Origin: Haladaptatus sp. QDMS2
Lineage (GTDB): Archaea; Halobacteriota; Halobacteria; Halobacteriales; Halococcaceae
DNA length: 64,000 nucleotides
NCBI RefSeq assembly: GCF_029338295.1
Contig: NZ_CP119791.1
Location: forward strand, 682,001-746,000
Direction of reading: 5' to 3'
Positions 53,059-61,473 of the stretch are shown one piece after another. The translations under genes were made by a program, and so were the position numbers. The notes under the pieces were generated by a model. That model searched no databases. It was not told the DNA's origin and saw nothing but the letters and a program-made list of their open reading frames with translations. The number at the start of each line of letters is the position of its first letter. Position 1 is the stretch's first letter.

Positions 53059-53775
53059 ATGTCCCCCCGTTCTCGCAGACACGTCCTCCGGTCCGGCGTC
53101 GTTTTCGCCGCCGCACTCGCGGGATGTGTCTCTGACTCGCCGCCACTTGGTGGCGATGGTGAAACGACCACGCAGGGACCGACTGCTACCGACGCGTCGA
53201 CGCAGACAGCCGCGACTCCAACCGAAACACAGACTCCGGCGTACGACACGTCGGTGCTCACGACCAGTGCGAGTGTCGTTACGCAAGCGACCGCGGACCA
53301 TCCGGCAGTCGTCAAGCTGCGCCTCACGAACGAAGGCGAGGAGGCGATTCCCATCCAACCCACGGAGGGCGGCGGCTATCCGCTCGAATACTTCCCCACG
53401 CTCGACGGCTCCGAGACGAACCTCGTGCTGTACCCGCGGGAACCGACTCACTGGCAGTTCTTCGGGGGCGACGAACTCGCCGACTCACAAACGAACGGCT
53501 GCTGGCGGTTCGTCACGGAGGAAGGTGAGAAGCCTCGGGAGGGGGTCCAGCAGCTGGGGTCTGCGGTGACCATCGAACCTAGGAAGTCGTACACCATTCG
53601 CCACGAGGTGTACGACCAATCCCCAGAGGGGCCGTGTAGGTCGGCCGGTGAGTATCGTTCGTCACAATCGCTCATGCTTGCGGAGACGCACGAAGAGGGG
53701 CCGACGAAAGCGTTCGAGTACACGCTGACCGTCGCCGGGTCGGGCGATATCTCCGTCGTCGCCAATAAACAGTAA
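53059..53775 (+). CDS. Secreted lipoprotein with Thr-rich linker
   Basis: The 238-residue protein starts at ATG 53059 (MSPRSRRHVLRSGVVFAAAL). The Arg-Arg near residues 6-7 and the lipobox AAALAGC (Cys about residue 23) mark a Tat-exported lipoprotein, followed by a Thr/Asp-rich linker. The folded part (from about 60) is beta-rich with two further cysteines (GCWRFV and GPCRS) that could form a disulfide. It resembles haloarchaeal surface proteins of unknown function; an Ig-like fold is possible. Confidence 0.75.
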   Translation: MSPRSRRHVLRSGVVFAAALAGCVSDSPPLGGDGETTTQGPTATDASTQTAATPTETQTPAYDTSVLTTSASVVTQATADHPAVVKLRLTNEGEEAIPIQPTEGGGYPLEYFPTLDGSETNLVLYPREPTHWQFFGGDELADSQTNGCWRFVTEEGEKPREGVQQLGSAVTIEPRKSYTIRHEVYDQSPEGPCRSAGEYRSSQSLMLAETHEEGPTKAFEYTLTVAGSGDISVVANKQ

Positions 53776-53803
53776 CCGCCCGCAACCGCTCGGTTTCTGC
53801 GAT

Positions 53804-54766
53804 TCAGGCGACCCGGGCAATCCAGCGTGCCGGGTTCTCCAACTCGTCTTTCGTCGGTAGGTTCTCTGGCCGTTCCCAGACCAGTGCGGCCGTCTCGATG
53901 TCGCGGACTTCGGCCACCGTCTCGAAGAACTCTTTACCGAGTTCGTACTGACGGCGTTTCATTCCCATGCCGAGCATTCGGCGGACCAGTTGTGCGACGG
54001 GGCCGCCGCCCTTGCGTTTCTCGTCTAGTTTCCGTCGGAGGTCTGCGTACTCGCCGTCGAAGGCGTGGTCCATGATGAGTTCTGCATACCCCTCGACGGA
54101 GGTCATCGCCACGTTCAGTTCGGTGAACGCCTCGCGGTTCAGGTGTCCGCCGGAGAGGTCTTCGATGCCCTCGCGCATCTGCGCTTCGAGATGGTCAGAG
54201 AGCCACGGTGCAGCGCCGAACTCGGCGGCGTGGGCCACTTCGTGGAAGGCAATCCACCGGCGGAAACGCGGGAACGGGACGTCGAGCATGTCGGCCACCT
54301 TCTCGATGTTCGGGTGGACGAAGTAGAGGCCGTGGTCGATTTGCTCCTTGGATTCCTCTGCGAGCAGGAGCGGGTCGTACTGCCCAAGGACGTTGTTCGC
54401 GAGGAAGGAGAGCGCGAAGGCCATCGTCGCCGTGTTCACGACCCGGGCGACGCCCGGAATCATCGACAGCTGCTGGTCTTCGAGCGGGGCCATGACGCGC
54501 TCGAAGGTGGTGATGTTCGCGTCTACCCAGTGGTGTCGGTGCTGGATTTCGACGGTTCGGGGCACGTCGAAATCGATGCCGGACACCTCACGAACCCGCG
54601 AGCGGGCGTCGCGGACGTCGTCCGCATAGCCCTGCTGGGTTGACTCGTCTAGCGACAGGTCGCCGGGGTCAGTCGCGGCCTTGGTCGCCTCCGCGACAGC
54701 GTGCCAGTCGATGGGGCCGTCGCCCGAGGCGTTGGTGACCGCTCTGACGCTACGAAAGAAGTTCAC
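53804..54766 (-). CDS. Zinc-dependent metalloprotease-like protein (zincin, DUF2342-type)
   Basis: The 320-residue protein starts MNFFRSVRAVTNASGDGPID and carries the zincin signature WIAFHEVAHAAEFGAAPWLS (HExxH) near residues 170-189. MEFGSGP is absent but a conserved VNTATMAFALSFLANNVLGQ and YDPLLLAEESKEQ precede it, and the end is helical. Related actinobacterial and haloarchaeal proteins have been linked to F420-era metabolism by context only. The substrate is unknown. Confidence 0.85.
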   Translation of the reverse strand: MNFFRSVRAVTNASGDGPIDWHAVAEATKAATDPGDLSLDESTQQGYADDVRDARSRVREVSGIDFDVPRTVEIQHRHHWVDANITTFERVMAPLEDQQLSMIPGVARVVNTATMAFALSFLANNVLGQYDPLLLAEESKEQIDHGLYFVHPNIEKVADMLDVPFPRFRRWIAFHEVAHAAEFGAAPWLSDHLEAQMREGIEDLSGGHLNREAFTELNVAMTSVEGYAELIMDHAFDGEYADLRRKLDEKRKGGGPVAQLVRRMLGMGMKRRQYELGKEFFETVAEVRDIETAALVWERPENLPTKDELENPARWIARVA

Positions 54767-54803
54767 GGATTGTCTTGGGATGGGCTGGTAAAATGGGTTG
54801 TGC

Positions 54804-55169
54804 CTACTCCAGGTCGACTTCCGACTCGCCGCCCTTGAGTTTCTTTACGACCATCGCCGCGCCGACGAGGAACAGAAGCGCGAGGAGGACGCCTTTCCCA
54901 CCGACTGGTTTCGCGCGTCCGGACTCGTCGTCGCCGTCTTCGATTTCGATTTCCGTCTCCGATTCGGTATCGATTTTGTCGATGTTACTTTCGCTGTCCT
55001 TGTCCGAGCGGCGAAGGCGGCTGAGCCGCCCTCCTTTCTTCGACTCGGACGACTCGTCTGCAGTCGATTTACTGCCCTTTTTGCCACTCGTCTTGCTGAA
55101 GGACGGTTTGATGTCGAAATTACCGTCTTCGCCGTGCAGGTGGACCTCGAACAGGGTGAAGTTCGCCAT
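54804..55169 (-). CDS. Haloarchaeal protein with acidic linker and one membrane helix
   Basis: The 121-residue protein starts at ATG 55169 (MANFTLFEVHLHGEDGNFDI), a beta-like N-terminus, then a Lys/Ser/Glu/Asp low-complexity middle (about 27-88) and a C-terminal membrane helix (KGVLLALLFLVGAAMVVKK). The order suggests a surface-exposed or cytosolic head tethered to the membrane. No family name is known to me. It is divergent from the M42 peptidase gene. Confidence 0.68.
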   Translation of the reverse strand: MANFTLFEVHLHGEDGNFDIKPSFSKTSGKKGSKSTADESSESKKGGRLSRLRRSDKDSESNIDKIDTESETEIEIEDGDDESGRAKPVGGKGVLLALLFLVGAAMVVKKLKGGESEVDLE

Positions 55170-55251
55170 ACTATACCCTTGGCTCACCAACTGTTTAGTG
55201 GTTGTGGCCTGCTTCGGGAGATTGATACGTTACCCTCACCGAAACTGGGCC

Positions 55252-56310
55252 ATGGACGACACACACCGCGCCTTTCTCGACTCGTTGCTCGACGCGGCGA
55301 GTCCATCCGGTTTCGAACTCCCGGCCCAGCGCGTCTGGGTGGAGTACGTCTCGCAGTTCGCAGACGAGGTCACCACCGACGCCTACGGCAACGCCATCGC
55401 CGTCTACGAAGGCGGCGACCCCAAACTCGCACTCACGGGGCACGCAGACGAAATCGGGTTCATCGTCCGAACTATCACGGACGACGGCTACGTCATGCTC
55501 GACCGAATCGGTGGGGCGGACAAGACCGTCTCGCGTGGTCAGCACATCATGGTTCACGCCGGAGACGGGCCGGTTCCGGGCGTCGTCGGCCAGGCAGCCA
55601 TCCACCTGCGCGACCCCGAAGACGAGAAAATCTCCGACATCACCGAACAGCACGTCGACATCGGCGCGAGCGACCGGGAGGAGGCCGAGGAACTCGTCGA
55701 AATCGGTGACGCCGTCACCTTCTCGACGACGCGTCAGGACCTCCACGGGACGCGCCTCGCCGCCCGGGGAATGGACAACCGCATCGGCATCTGGGCCGCC
55801 GCAGAGGGACTCAGGCGGGCGGTGGAGGCGGACGTGGACGCGACGGTGTACGCGGTGAGCACCGTCATGGAAGAGATTGGTCTACAAGGTGCGAAGATGA
55901 TCGCCCACGACCTGAACCCGGACGTGGCCATCGCCGTGGACGTGACCCACGCGACGGACAGTCCCGACGCGCCCTCGAACAAGGGCGGCGACATTTCACT
56001 GGGCGAGGGACCGGTCGTCGCCCGCGGGTCGGCCAACCACCCGACAGTGGTGGACCTGGCCCGACAGGCAGCGGAGAAGGCCGAAATCGACGTGCAATTG
56101 CAGGCGGCGGGGTCGTTCACCGGCACAGACGCTGACGCCTTTTTCACGACTCGCGGGGGCATTCCCTCCCTCAATATTGGGCTGCCGAACCGCTACATGC
56201 ACACGCCGGTCGAGGTCATCGACACCGAGGACCTCTCTGCGATGGCTGACCTGCTCTGTGCTATCGCGGACCATGCCTCCGAATACGGGGAGTTCTCCGT
56301 CTCGCTTTGA
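55252..56310 (+). CDS. M42-family metallopeptidase (deblocking aminopeptidase type)
   Basis: The 352-residue protein starts at ATG 55252 (MDDTHRAFLDSLLDAASPSG). Metal ligands and catalytic residues are in place: LTGHADEIGFIV (His), RGMDNRIGIWAAAE (Asp), STVMEEIGLQGAK (Glu pair), AVDVTHATD (Asp) and LPNRYMHTPVEVID (His). M42 peptidases form large hollow complexes that trim peptides. The frame before 55252 is open but does not resemble the family. Confidence 0.94.
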   Translation: MDDTHRAFLDSLLDAASPSGFELPAQRVWVEYVSQFADEVTTDAYGNAIAVYEGGDPKLALTGHADEIGFIVRTITDDGYVMLDRIGGADKTVSRGQHIMVHAGDGPVPGVVGQAAIHLRDPEDEKISDITEQHVDIGASDREEAEELVEIGDAVTFSTTRQDLHGTRLAARGMDNRIGIWAAAEGLRRAVEADVDATVYAVSTVMEEIGLQGAKMIAHDLNPDVAIAVDVTHATDSPDAPSNKGGDISLGEGPVVARGSANHPTVVDLARQAAEKAEIDVQLQAAGSFTGTDADAFFTTRGGIPSLNIGLPNRYMHTPVEVIDTEDLSAMADLLCAIADHASEYGEFSVSL

Positions 56311-56354
56311 GACAGGCCGGTACGTTTAATACCGCGACGAAGGGCCGTATGGGT

Positions 56355-56540
56355 ATGAGTGGACGACCGCTCGACGTCCTCGAGGCGTCGTTAGGGGAGG
56401 AAGTCACCGTTCGCCTGAAAGACGGCGAGGTGTTCACCGGCGAGCTTGCCGGCTACGACCAGCATATGAATCTCGTGGTTGAGTCGGATGAAGACACAAC
56501 CATTATACGCGGCGATAACGTCGTCACGATTACTCCATGA
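56355..56540 (+). CDS. Lsm (Sm-like) archaeal RNA-binding protein
   Basis: The 61-residue protein starts [20 protein letters not shown] and carries the Sm1 motif ([20 protein letters not shown]) and Sm2 motif ([13 protein letters not shown]). Archaeal Lsm proteins form seven-membered rings that bind U-rich RNA. It overlaps the L37e gene by four bases (ATGA), an order conserved in archaea. Confidence 0.95.
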   Translation: MSGRPLDVLEASLGEEVTVRLKDGEVFTGELAGYDQHMNLVVESDEDTTIIRGDNVVTITP

Positions 56541-56710
56541 CTGGTGCAGGCACTCCAAGCCAGGGTAAGAAGAACAAGACGACGCACGTAAAGTGTCGTC
56601 GCTGCGGGAACAAGTCCTACCACATCAAGAAGAAGGTCTGTGCGTCCTGCGGCTTCGGGAAAACGGCAAAGCGCCGTGAGTACGCCTGGCAGTCGAAAGC
56701 CGGCGAATAG
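56537..56710 (+). CDS. rpl37e: Ribosomal protein L37e (eL37)
   Basis: Read directly: 57 residues starting [20 protein letters not shown]. It has the eL37 zinc finger (CRRCG and CASCGFG, about residues 20-41) and the conserved [12 protein letters not shown] tail. It is a component of the large ribosomal subunit. It shares a transcript with lsm and is followed by two strong hairpins. Confidence 0.95.
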   Translation: MTGAGTPSQGKKNKTTHVKCRRCGNKSYHIKKKVCASCGFGKTAKRREYAWQSKAGE

Positions 56711-56723
56711 ACGCGACGAACGT

Positions 56724-56743
56724 GCGGCCGCGGTTGCGGCCGC
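56724..56743. terminator. GC-rich hairpin after lsm-rpl37e
   Basis: GCGGCCGC, loop GGTT, GCGGCCGC: an eight-base-pair perfect hairpin starting 13 bases after the L37e stop. It is not followed by a T-run, so it may act as an mRNA 3'-end structure rather than a terminator. Confidence 0.5.
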
Positions 56744-56764
56744 GTAGCAGTTCTCTCTATGCTT

Positions 56765-56785
56765 CCTGTGGGACCAGCCCACAGG
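56765..56785. terminator. Second hairpin after rpl37e
   Basis: CCTGTGGG, loop ACCAG, CCCACAGG: another eight-base-pair perfect hairpin about 22 bases downstream of the first, before the purF promoter region. Confidence 0.5.
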
Positions 56786-56860
56786 GTGCGTGTTGTTCTC
56801 ATCCGACCCAGCGCACCGCTACCCGTACCACTCTCCATAAGCGGGCGTTCCCCACCATCG

Positions 56861-56882
56861 AATATACACGAACGTGTATATT
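56861..56882. promoter_or_regulatory. Perfect palindrome upstream of purF
   Basis: AATATACACG, spacer AA, CGTGTATATT is a perfect ten-base inverted repeat. The right arm contains a TATA-like TGTATATT. It lies about 70 bases before the purF ATG. Its length and symmetry suggest an operator for a dimeric regulator, plausibly of purine synthesis. Confidence 0.6.
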
Positions 56883-56921
56883 TGCGTGAAAACTACAGGC
56901 GATTACGACACAATGGCGGGG

Positions 56922-56928
56922 GTTTTTA
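56922..56928 (+). promoter_or_regulatory. Second TATA-like box before purF
   Basis: TTTTTAG is centred about 28 bases before ATG 56953, which would give a leaderless purF mRNA with the palindrome upstream of the promoter. Confidence 0.45.
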
Positions 56929-56952
56929 GGGTTGGCCACCACACCATCGACC

Positions 56953-58407
56953 ATGGCAGATGGGCGGGATTCCCCACACACCCAATACGGCTTGACCGAA
57001 AAGTGCGGCGTCGTCGGCATCTCGCTGGCCGACCGGGCCGCCGCTCGACCCCTCTACTACTCCCTGTACGCACTCCAGCACCGCGGCCAGGAGTCTGCGG
57101 GCATCGTGACTCACGACGGCTTCCAGCAGTACAGCCACGTCGAGATGGGCCTCGTCGGCGACGCCTTTACGCTTTCAGACCTCTCGGGCCTCCACGGGCG
57201 CGTCGGTATCGGTCACGTTCGCTACCCGACGGCGGGCAGCGTCGATTCGAGTTGTGCCCAGCCCTTTTCGGTCTCGTTCAAGAGCGGGTCGCTCGGCCTC
57301 GCCCACAACGGCAATCTGGTAAACGCAGACCAAATTCGCGAAGAACTCGAAGGCCAGGGCCACGCCTTTACCTCCGACGGCGACACCGAGGTCATCGCCC
57401 ACGACCTCGCGCGAAACCTCTTAGACGGCGACCTGATTCGAGCCGTGAAGAAGACCATGAACCGCATCCACGGGTCGTACGCACTCACCATCATGCACGA
57501 CGACACGGTGATGGGCGTCCGTGACCCGGAGGGGAATCGCCCACTCGTCCTCGGCAAACTCGAAGACGGCTACGTGCTGGCCTCCGAAAGCGCGGCCATC
57601 GACACGCTGGACGGCGAACTCGTCCGCGACGTTCGACCGGGCGAACTCATCGTCCTCGCCGAAGACGGGTCCGAGTACGACTCCTACCAACTCGTCGAAC
57701 AGGAGAACACGGCACACTGCTTTTTCGAATACGTCTACTTCGCCCGCCCGGATTCGGTCATCGACGGCAAACTCGTCTACGAGGTGCGTCGGGAACTCGG
57801 GCGCAAACTCTGGGAGGAGAGCGGCATCGAGACGGACGTCGTCATGCCCGTGCCCGACTCCGGCCGCGCGTTCGCCTCCGGCTACGCGGACGCCGCTGGC
57901 GACGGCGTCGAGTTCGCAGAAGGCCTGATGAAGAATCGCTACGTCGGGCGGACGTTTATCATGCCGACACAGGACGAACGCGAGCGAGCAGTCCGACTCA
58001 AATTGAACCCCATCAAGTCCACCGTCGAGGGCAAGACGGTCACCCTCATCGACGACAGTATCGTCCGGGGGACGACCTCGAACCAACTCGTCCAGTTGCT
58101 CAAAGACGCTGGCGCGACGGAGGTCCACATGCGCATCGGCGCACCCGCCATCATCGCGCCGTGTTACATGGGTATCAACATGGCTACTCGCGAGGAACTC
58201 ATCGCCGCCGACAAGACGACGGCGGAGATTCGCGACGTCATCAACGCCGATAGCCTCTCCTATCTCTCCATCGACGCAATTGCGGAGACGCTCGACAAAG
58301 AGCGCCTCGACCTCTGTCTCGGCTGTGTCACTGGAGAGTATCCGTACGATATCGACGGTGAAGAGACCGACCGGAACGTCGCCAGACCGGTGCTGTCGGA
58401 CGATTGA
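56953..58407 (+). CDS. purF: Amidophosphoribosyltransferase
   Basis: The 484-residue protein starts at ATG 56953. Seventeen residues precede the catalytic cysteine of the glutaminase domain in EKCGVVGISLADRAAA, consistent with a propeptide removed to expose Cys, as in the Bacillus-type enzyme. HRGQESAGIV and GHVRYPTAGS are glutaminase motifs; the PRPP loop is TLIDDSIVRGTTSN near residue 365. Cysteines in NTAHCFF, APCYMG and CLGC are placed for a [4Fe-4S] cluster. It catalyses the first committed step of purine synthesis. The palindrome upstream is a likely control site. Confidence 0.96.
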   Translation: MADGRDSPHTQYGLTEKCGVVGISLADRAAARPLYYSLYALQHRGQESAGIVTHDGFQQYSHVEMGLVGDAFTLSDLSGLHGRVGIGHVRYPTAGSVDSSCAQPFSVSFKSGSLGLAHNGNLVNADQIREELEGQGHAFTSDGDTEVIAHDLARNLLDGDLIRAVKKTMNRIHGSYALTIMHDDTVMGVRDPEGNRPLVLGKLEDGYVLASESAAIDTLDGELVRDVRPGELIVLAEDGSEYDSYQLVEQENTAHCFFEYVYFARPDSVIDGKLVYEVRRELGRKLWEESGIETDVVMPVPDSGRAFASGYADAAGDGVEFAEGLMKNRYVGRTFIMPTQDERERAVRLKLNPIKSTVEGKTVTLIDDSIVRGTTSNQLVQLLKDAGATEVHMRIGAPAIIAPCYMGINMATREELIAADKTTAEIRDVINADSLSYLSIDAIAETLDKERLDLCLGCVTGEYPYDIDGEETDRNVARPVLSDD

Positions 58408-58414
58408 ACGTCCG

Positions 58415-58975
58415 TCAGAAGATGATGTAGAGCAGCAGGTAGACGCCGATTCCCATCGAGAACGACACGAGCCAGAGCGCCGCGGCGACCCGGCCGACGC
58501 GCTTGTGGTTCGATTTCGGAATCTCGTTGATGGGGCGCGTCACCGCCGTCAGTACCACGTAGTAGAGCAGCGGGATGCAGACGATGGCGAACACCATGTG
58601 GACGGCGAGAAACGGGTAGTAGAGGTAGAGTTTTACCGTCTCTGGACCCGCAAAGCTGGTCGTCCCGACGGAGGCGATGCGATAGAGATAGAGTAGCAGG
58701 AACAGGGCGAACAGGCCGAGCGCCGTGAGCATGGCTGCGCGGTGTTTCAGAATCTGTCCCTGTCGAATCCAGCGCCATCCCTGGACGATGGTGAGGATGG
58801 CGACGAAGCTGATGGCGGCGTTCGCGTGGGGAATTGCGTCGTAAACCCATGCTGGTGCGCGTGGCAGGACGCCTGCTGGAATCGCGCCGAGGACGGCCCC
58901 GAACACGAGCGCCAGCGAGATGGCCGTGAGCAGGCCGGTAAGGGCTGGCACACGGTCTCTGGTGAGGACCTCCAT
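58415..58975 (-). CDS. DUF420-family membrane protein
   Basis: The 186-residue protein has five membrane segments, with LPRAPAWVYDAIPHANAAIS, GWRWIRQGQILKHRAAMLTA and VKLYLYYPFLAVHMVFAIVC followed by INEIPKSNHKRVGRVAAALW. The histidines in PHANA, KHRA, VHM and NHKR sit at helix ends, as in DUF420 proteins, some of which assist cytochrome-oxidase assembly. It converges with purF after seven bases. Confidence 0.9.
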   Translation of the reverse strand: MEVLTRDRVPALTGLLTAISLALVFGAVLGAIPAGVLPRAPAWVYDAIPHANAAISFVAILTIVQGWRWIRQGQILKHRAAMLTALGLFALFLLLYLYRIASVGTTSFAGPETVKLYLYYPFLAVHMVFAIVCIPLLYYVVLTAVTRPINEIPKSNHKRVGRVAAALWLVSFSMGIGVYLLLYIIF

Positions 58976-59083
58976 GCGTCTTCTTGCGCTTGCGGACGGA
59001 TAGCCGTTACTCGTTGCTTTCAGCCGACGGCGCGATTTAACTCAGTTATAACCATCATCGTGTCGCGCCACCTATACGAGCAG

Positions 59084-60232
59084 ATGACGCTACGCCGCCG
59101 CCACTTCCTCGTGACTGCTGGACTGCTCTCTCTTTCAGGCTGCTCCGTCACCCAGCCGGAACCGACCACGACCACGCGCACGGGAGACGACGAACCGACG
59201 ACCACGACCACGACGCAGACGAGCACCCCCACAGCGACTCCAACGGAGACCCCCACCCCGACGGAAACCGAAACGCCGACCGAAACCCCCACCGAGACAG
59301 AAACGCCGACTGAGACGCCCGTCGAGACACCAGCAGAAAACGAAGACGCACGAGCAGCCCTCACTCGCGCCGACTTCCACGTCGCCGAGGCCGTCGAGAT
59401 TTACAGCGACTTCGGGAACGGCGGGTTGATTCTCGGCGTGACCGGCGCGACCGAGGGATTCTCCTGGACGCGCGTCGCCAACAAGGTCCGCGAATCGTGG
59501 GACGAACTCGACACCGCGGACGCACTCGGTTCGGACGCCCAGCGCGAGCGCAGCGCACAGCTTCGTGACGTTGGCGAGTTCCTCCGCCTCGCAGCGCGGT
59601 GTCAGGACCGCCTCGTCGTCGCCTATCAGGAGACGGTCCGGGCGACCGACGGGCTTTACGCAGCCGACAATTTCGAGTTTACGGCGGGCCTCAACCGCGC
59701 CTCGGATGCGAGGACCAGCGCGACGAACATCCTCGAACGGATTCGCGAGGACACAGATCCCGAGAACACCCGTGCGACGGAGGCGCTCTCTATCTCCGAG
59801 TACGAGCAGAAACTCGCCCAGTTCGAAGACGAACTCACGGCGAATGCGGCGCTCGCCGACCTGCTCCGCGACCTCGACACGGCACTCGGGATCTACGAGG
59901 AGGCGGTTTCCGCGCTGTTCGCGACAGAGTACGCCACTGCGATGGAGGACTTCGAGGAGGTCATCGGCGAACTCGACGTGCTCATCGAGGATTTCGCGGA
60001 CCTCGATCGCCCACGGGCCTACGACTCGCTCGTCTCCGAGCTGGAAGCCGCCACGTCGGTCTTACAGGACGCAGCAGAAGACCTGCGCGACAGCGCGATT
60101 GCCGGCGACGAAGACGACGACGCCACCCGCGACGACGCCCTCGAGGACGCGAGAGCGCGCCTCATGGCGAACGCAACGGTCGCCGAAATGGCACTCGCGG
60201 AAGCCGTCGTGGACGGCGAATTCAGCGCCTGA
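59084..60232 (+). CDS. Secreted lipoprotein with Thr/Glu/Pro-rich linker and helical domain
   Basis: The 382-residue protein starts at ATG 59084 (MTLRRRHFLVTAGLLSLSGC). Arg-Arg plus the lipobox LSLSGC (Cys about residue 20) mark a Tat lipoprotein. Residues about 25-85 form a TxTPTETPT-type repeat linker, a mucin-like spacer. The rest (about 90-382) is almost entirely helical and acidic, possibly a four-helix-bundle or coiled-coil domain. The function is unknown. Confidence 0.78.
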   Translation: MTLRRRHFLVTAGLLSLSGCSVTQPEPTTTTRTGDDEPTTTTTTQTSTPTATPTETPTPTETETPTETPTETETPTETPVETPAENEDARAALTRADFHVAEAVEIYSDFGNGGLILGVTGATEGFSWTRVANKVRESWDELDTADALGSDAQRERSAQLRDVGEFLRLAARCQDRLVVAYQETVRATDGLYAADNFEFTAGLNRASDARTSATNILERIREDTDPENTRATEALSISEYEQKLAQFEDELTANAALADLLRDLDTALGIYEEAVSALFATEYATAMEDFEEVIGELDVLIEDFADLDRPRAYDSLVSELEAATSVLQDAAEDLRDSAIAGDEDDDATRDDALEDARARLMANATVAEMALAEAVVDGEFSA

Positions 60233-60272
60233 CAACAACGGGTTTACGTCCCGGGCGGTCTCTCCTTTTCGT

Positions 60273-61025
60273 ATGCGCATCGAGAACAGTTTCATTCCCG
60301 TTCGGGGGGTCGGTGAAGGGACCGAGCGCTCTCTCTGGCAGTCGGGAATCACCCACTGGGACGAGTTCGACCGCGACGCCGTCTCGGCGCGGAAAGCCGA
60401 CGCGATAGAGCAGTTCATCGAGACGGGGTACGAACGCCTGGACGCAGGCGACGCCCGCCACTTCGACGACATCTTCCCGTCCGGCGAGCAGTGGCGTATT
60501 TACGAGAACTTCGCAGACGACGTCTGCTTTTTCGACATCGAAACGACGGGCCTCAGCCACCACAATTCCGTCGTAACGACGGTGAGCTTTCACCAGAACG
60601 GCGAGACGACCACACTCGTCCGCGACGACGACCTGACCGCTGACGCACTCTCTGCCATCTTCGACGACGCGAAGGTCATCGCCTCGTTCAACGGCAAGCG
60701 CTTCGACGTGCCGTTTCTCGAAGGGTCGTTCGACGTGAACATCGACCACCCTCACATCGACCTCATGTACACCTGCAAGAAGCTTGGCCTCTCCGGCGGG
60801 CTGAAGCAGATTGAGAAAGATATCGGCATCGACCGTGACGAACCCGACATCACGGGCCGAGACGCCGTTCGCCTCTGGAAGGAACACGAACGCGGGAAAG
60901 ACGGGTCGCTCGACACGCTCGTCAAGTACAATCGCGCCGACACGGTGAATCTGGAGACGCTGATGCAGACGGCCACTCGCCGCCTCCACGAGAACGTGTT
61001 CGAGGCTGGCTGCAACGGGAACTGA
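60273..61025 (+). CDS. RNase H-like 3'-5' exonuclease domain protein (YprB type)
   Basis: The 250-residue protein starts at ATG 60273. The N-terminal 80 residues hold a helix-hairpin-helix-like stretch (GVGEGTERSLWQSGITHWDE). The DEDD exonuclease core has CFFDIETTGLS near residue 86, ASFNGKRFDVPFLEG, HIDLMYTCKKLGLSGGL and VKYNRADTVNLETLM near the C-terminus. It is related to YprB-type exonucleases and probably degrades single-stranded DNA or RNA 3' ends. Confidence 0.87.
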   Translation: MRIENSFIPVRGVGEGTERSLWQSGITHWDEFDRDAVSARKADAIEQFIETGYERLDAGDARHFDDIFPSGEQWRIYENFADDVCFFDIETTGLSHHNSVVTTVSFHQNGETTTLVRDDDLTADALSAIFDDAKVIASFNGKRFDVPFLEGSFDVNIDHPHIDLMYTCKKLGLSGGLKQIEKDIGIDRDEPDITGRDAVRLWKEHERGKDGSLDTLVKYNRADTVNLETLMQTATRRLHENVFEAGCNGN

Positions 61026-61217
61026 ACGACTTTTTCACTTCGCTCACGCGGTTCGACGTTCGTACTCAGCGAGCCGACTGCTCACCGATGGACCTCTACA
61101 GGACACTATCTGTCGAGACTACCGGCTGTTGAATATTGGTTCCGTAGTAAGTTTGTGCGTGGGTGCTGTCTCTGAGACGAGCACCCGCACTGTGGCGCAA
61201 ATGAATGCGCCGGGCAG

Positions 61218-61302
61218 TGCGTGGGACCGGATTTGAACCGGCGGACCTCTACAGGACAGCGCCCTCAACGCTGCGCCGTTGGCCTGGCTTGGCTACCCAC
61301 GC
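61218..61302 (-). tRNA. tRNA-Leu (GAG)
   Basis: On the minus strand the acceptor GCGTGGG pairs with CCCACGC; A is the discriminator. The anticodon stem CAGCG/CGCTG encloses TTGAGGG, giving anticodon GAG (Leu CTC/CTT). A long variable arm (TCCTGTAGAGGT region) is typical of tRNA-Leu. The T arm carries GGTTCAAATCC. No intron. Confidence 0.93.
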
Positions 61303-61473
61303 AAGCCGTTCTTTGTAAGCAATCTTTGTTTTCTCGGGGGTAAATAAAAGGGTGTTCATTTTCTGTCGGGGTCGGGAGGCGGTCACATGGCAGACGGCGG
61401 CCTGATTTGGCGGTCGGCTGTGCCCCGCTCACGAACGAGAAGTGCTTTTTCTCTCCGGCCGATACTCTCAGTT

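Noticed and set aside
59160-59345. Short repeats considered as a CRISPR or tandem-repeat array
   Set aside because: The repeats are in-frame codons for a Thr/Pro/Glu linker; there are no spacers.
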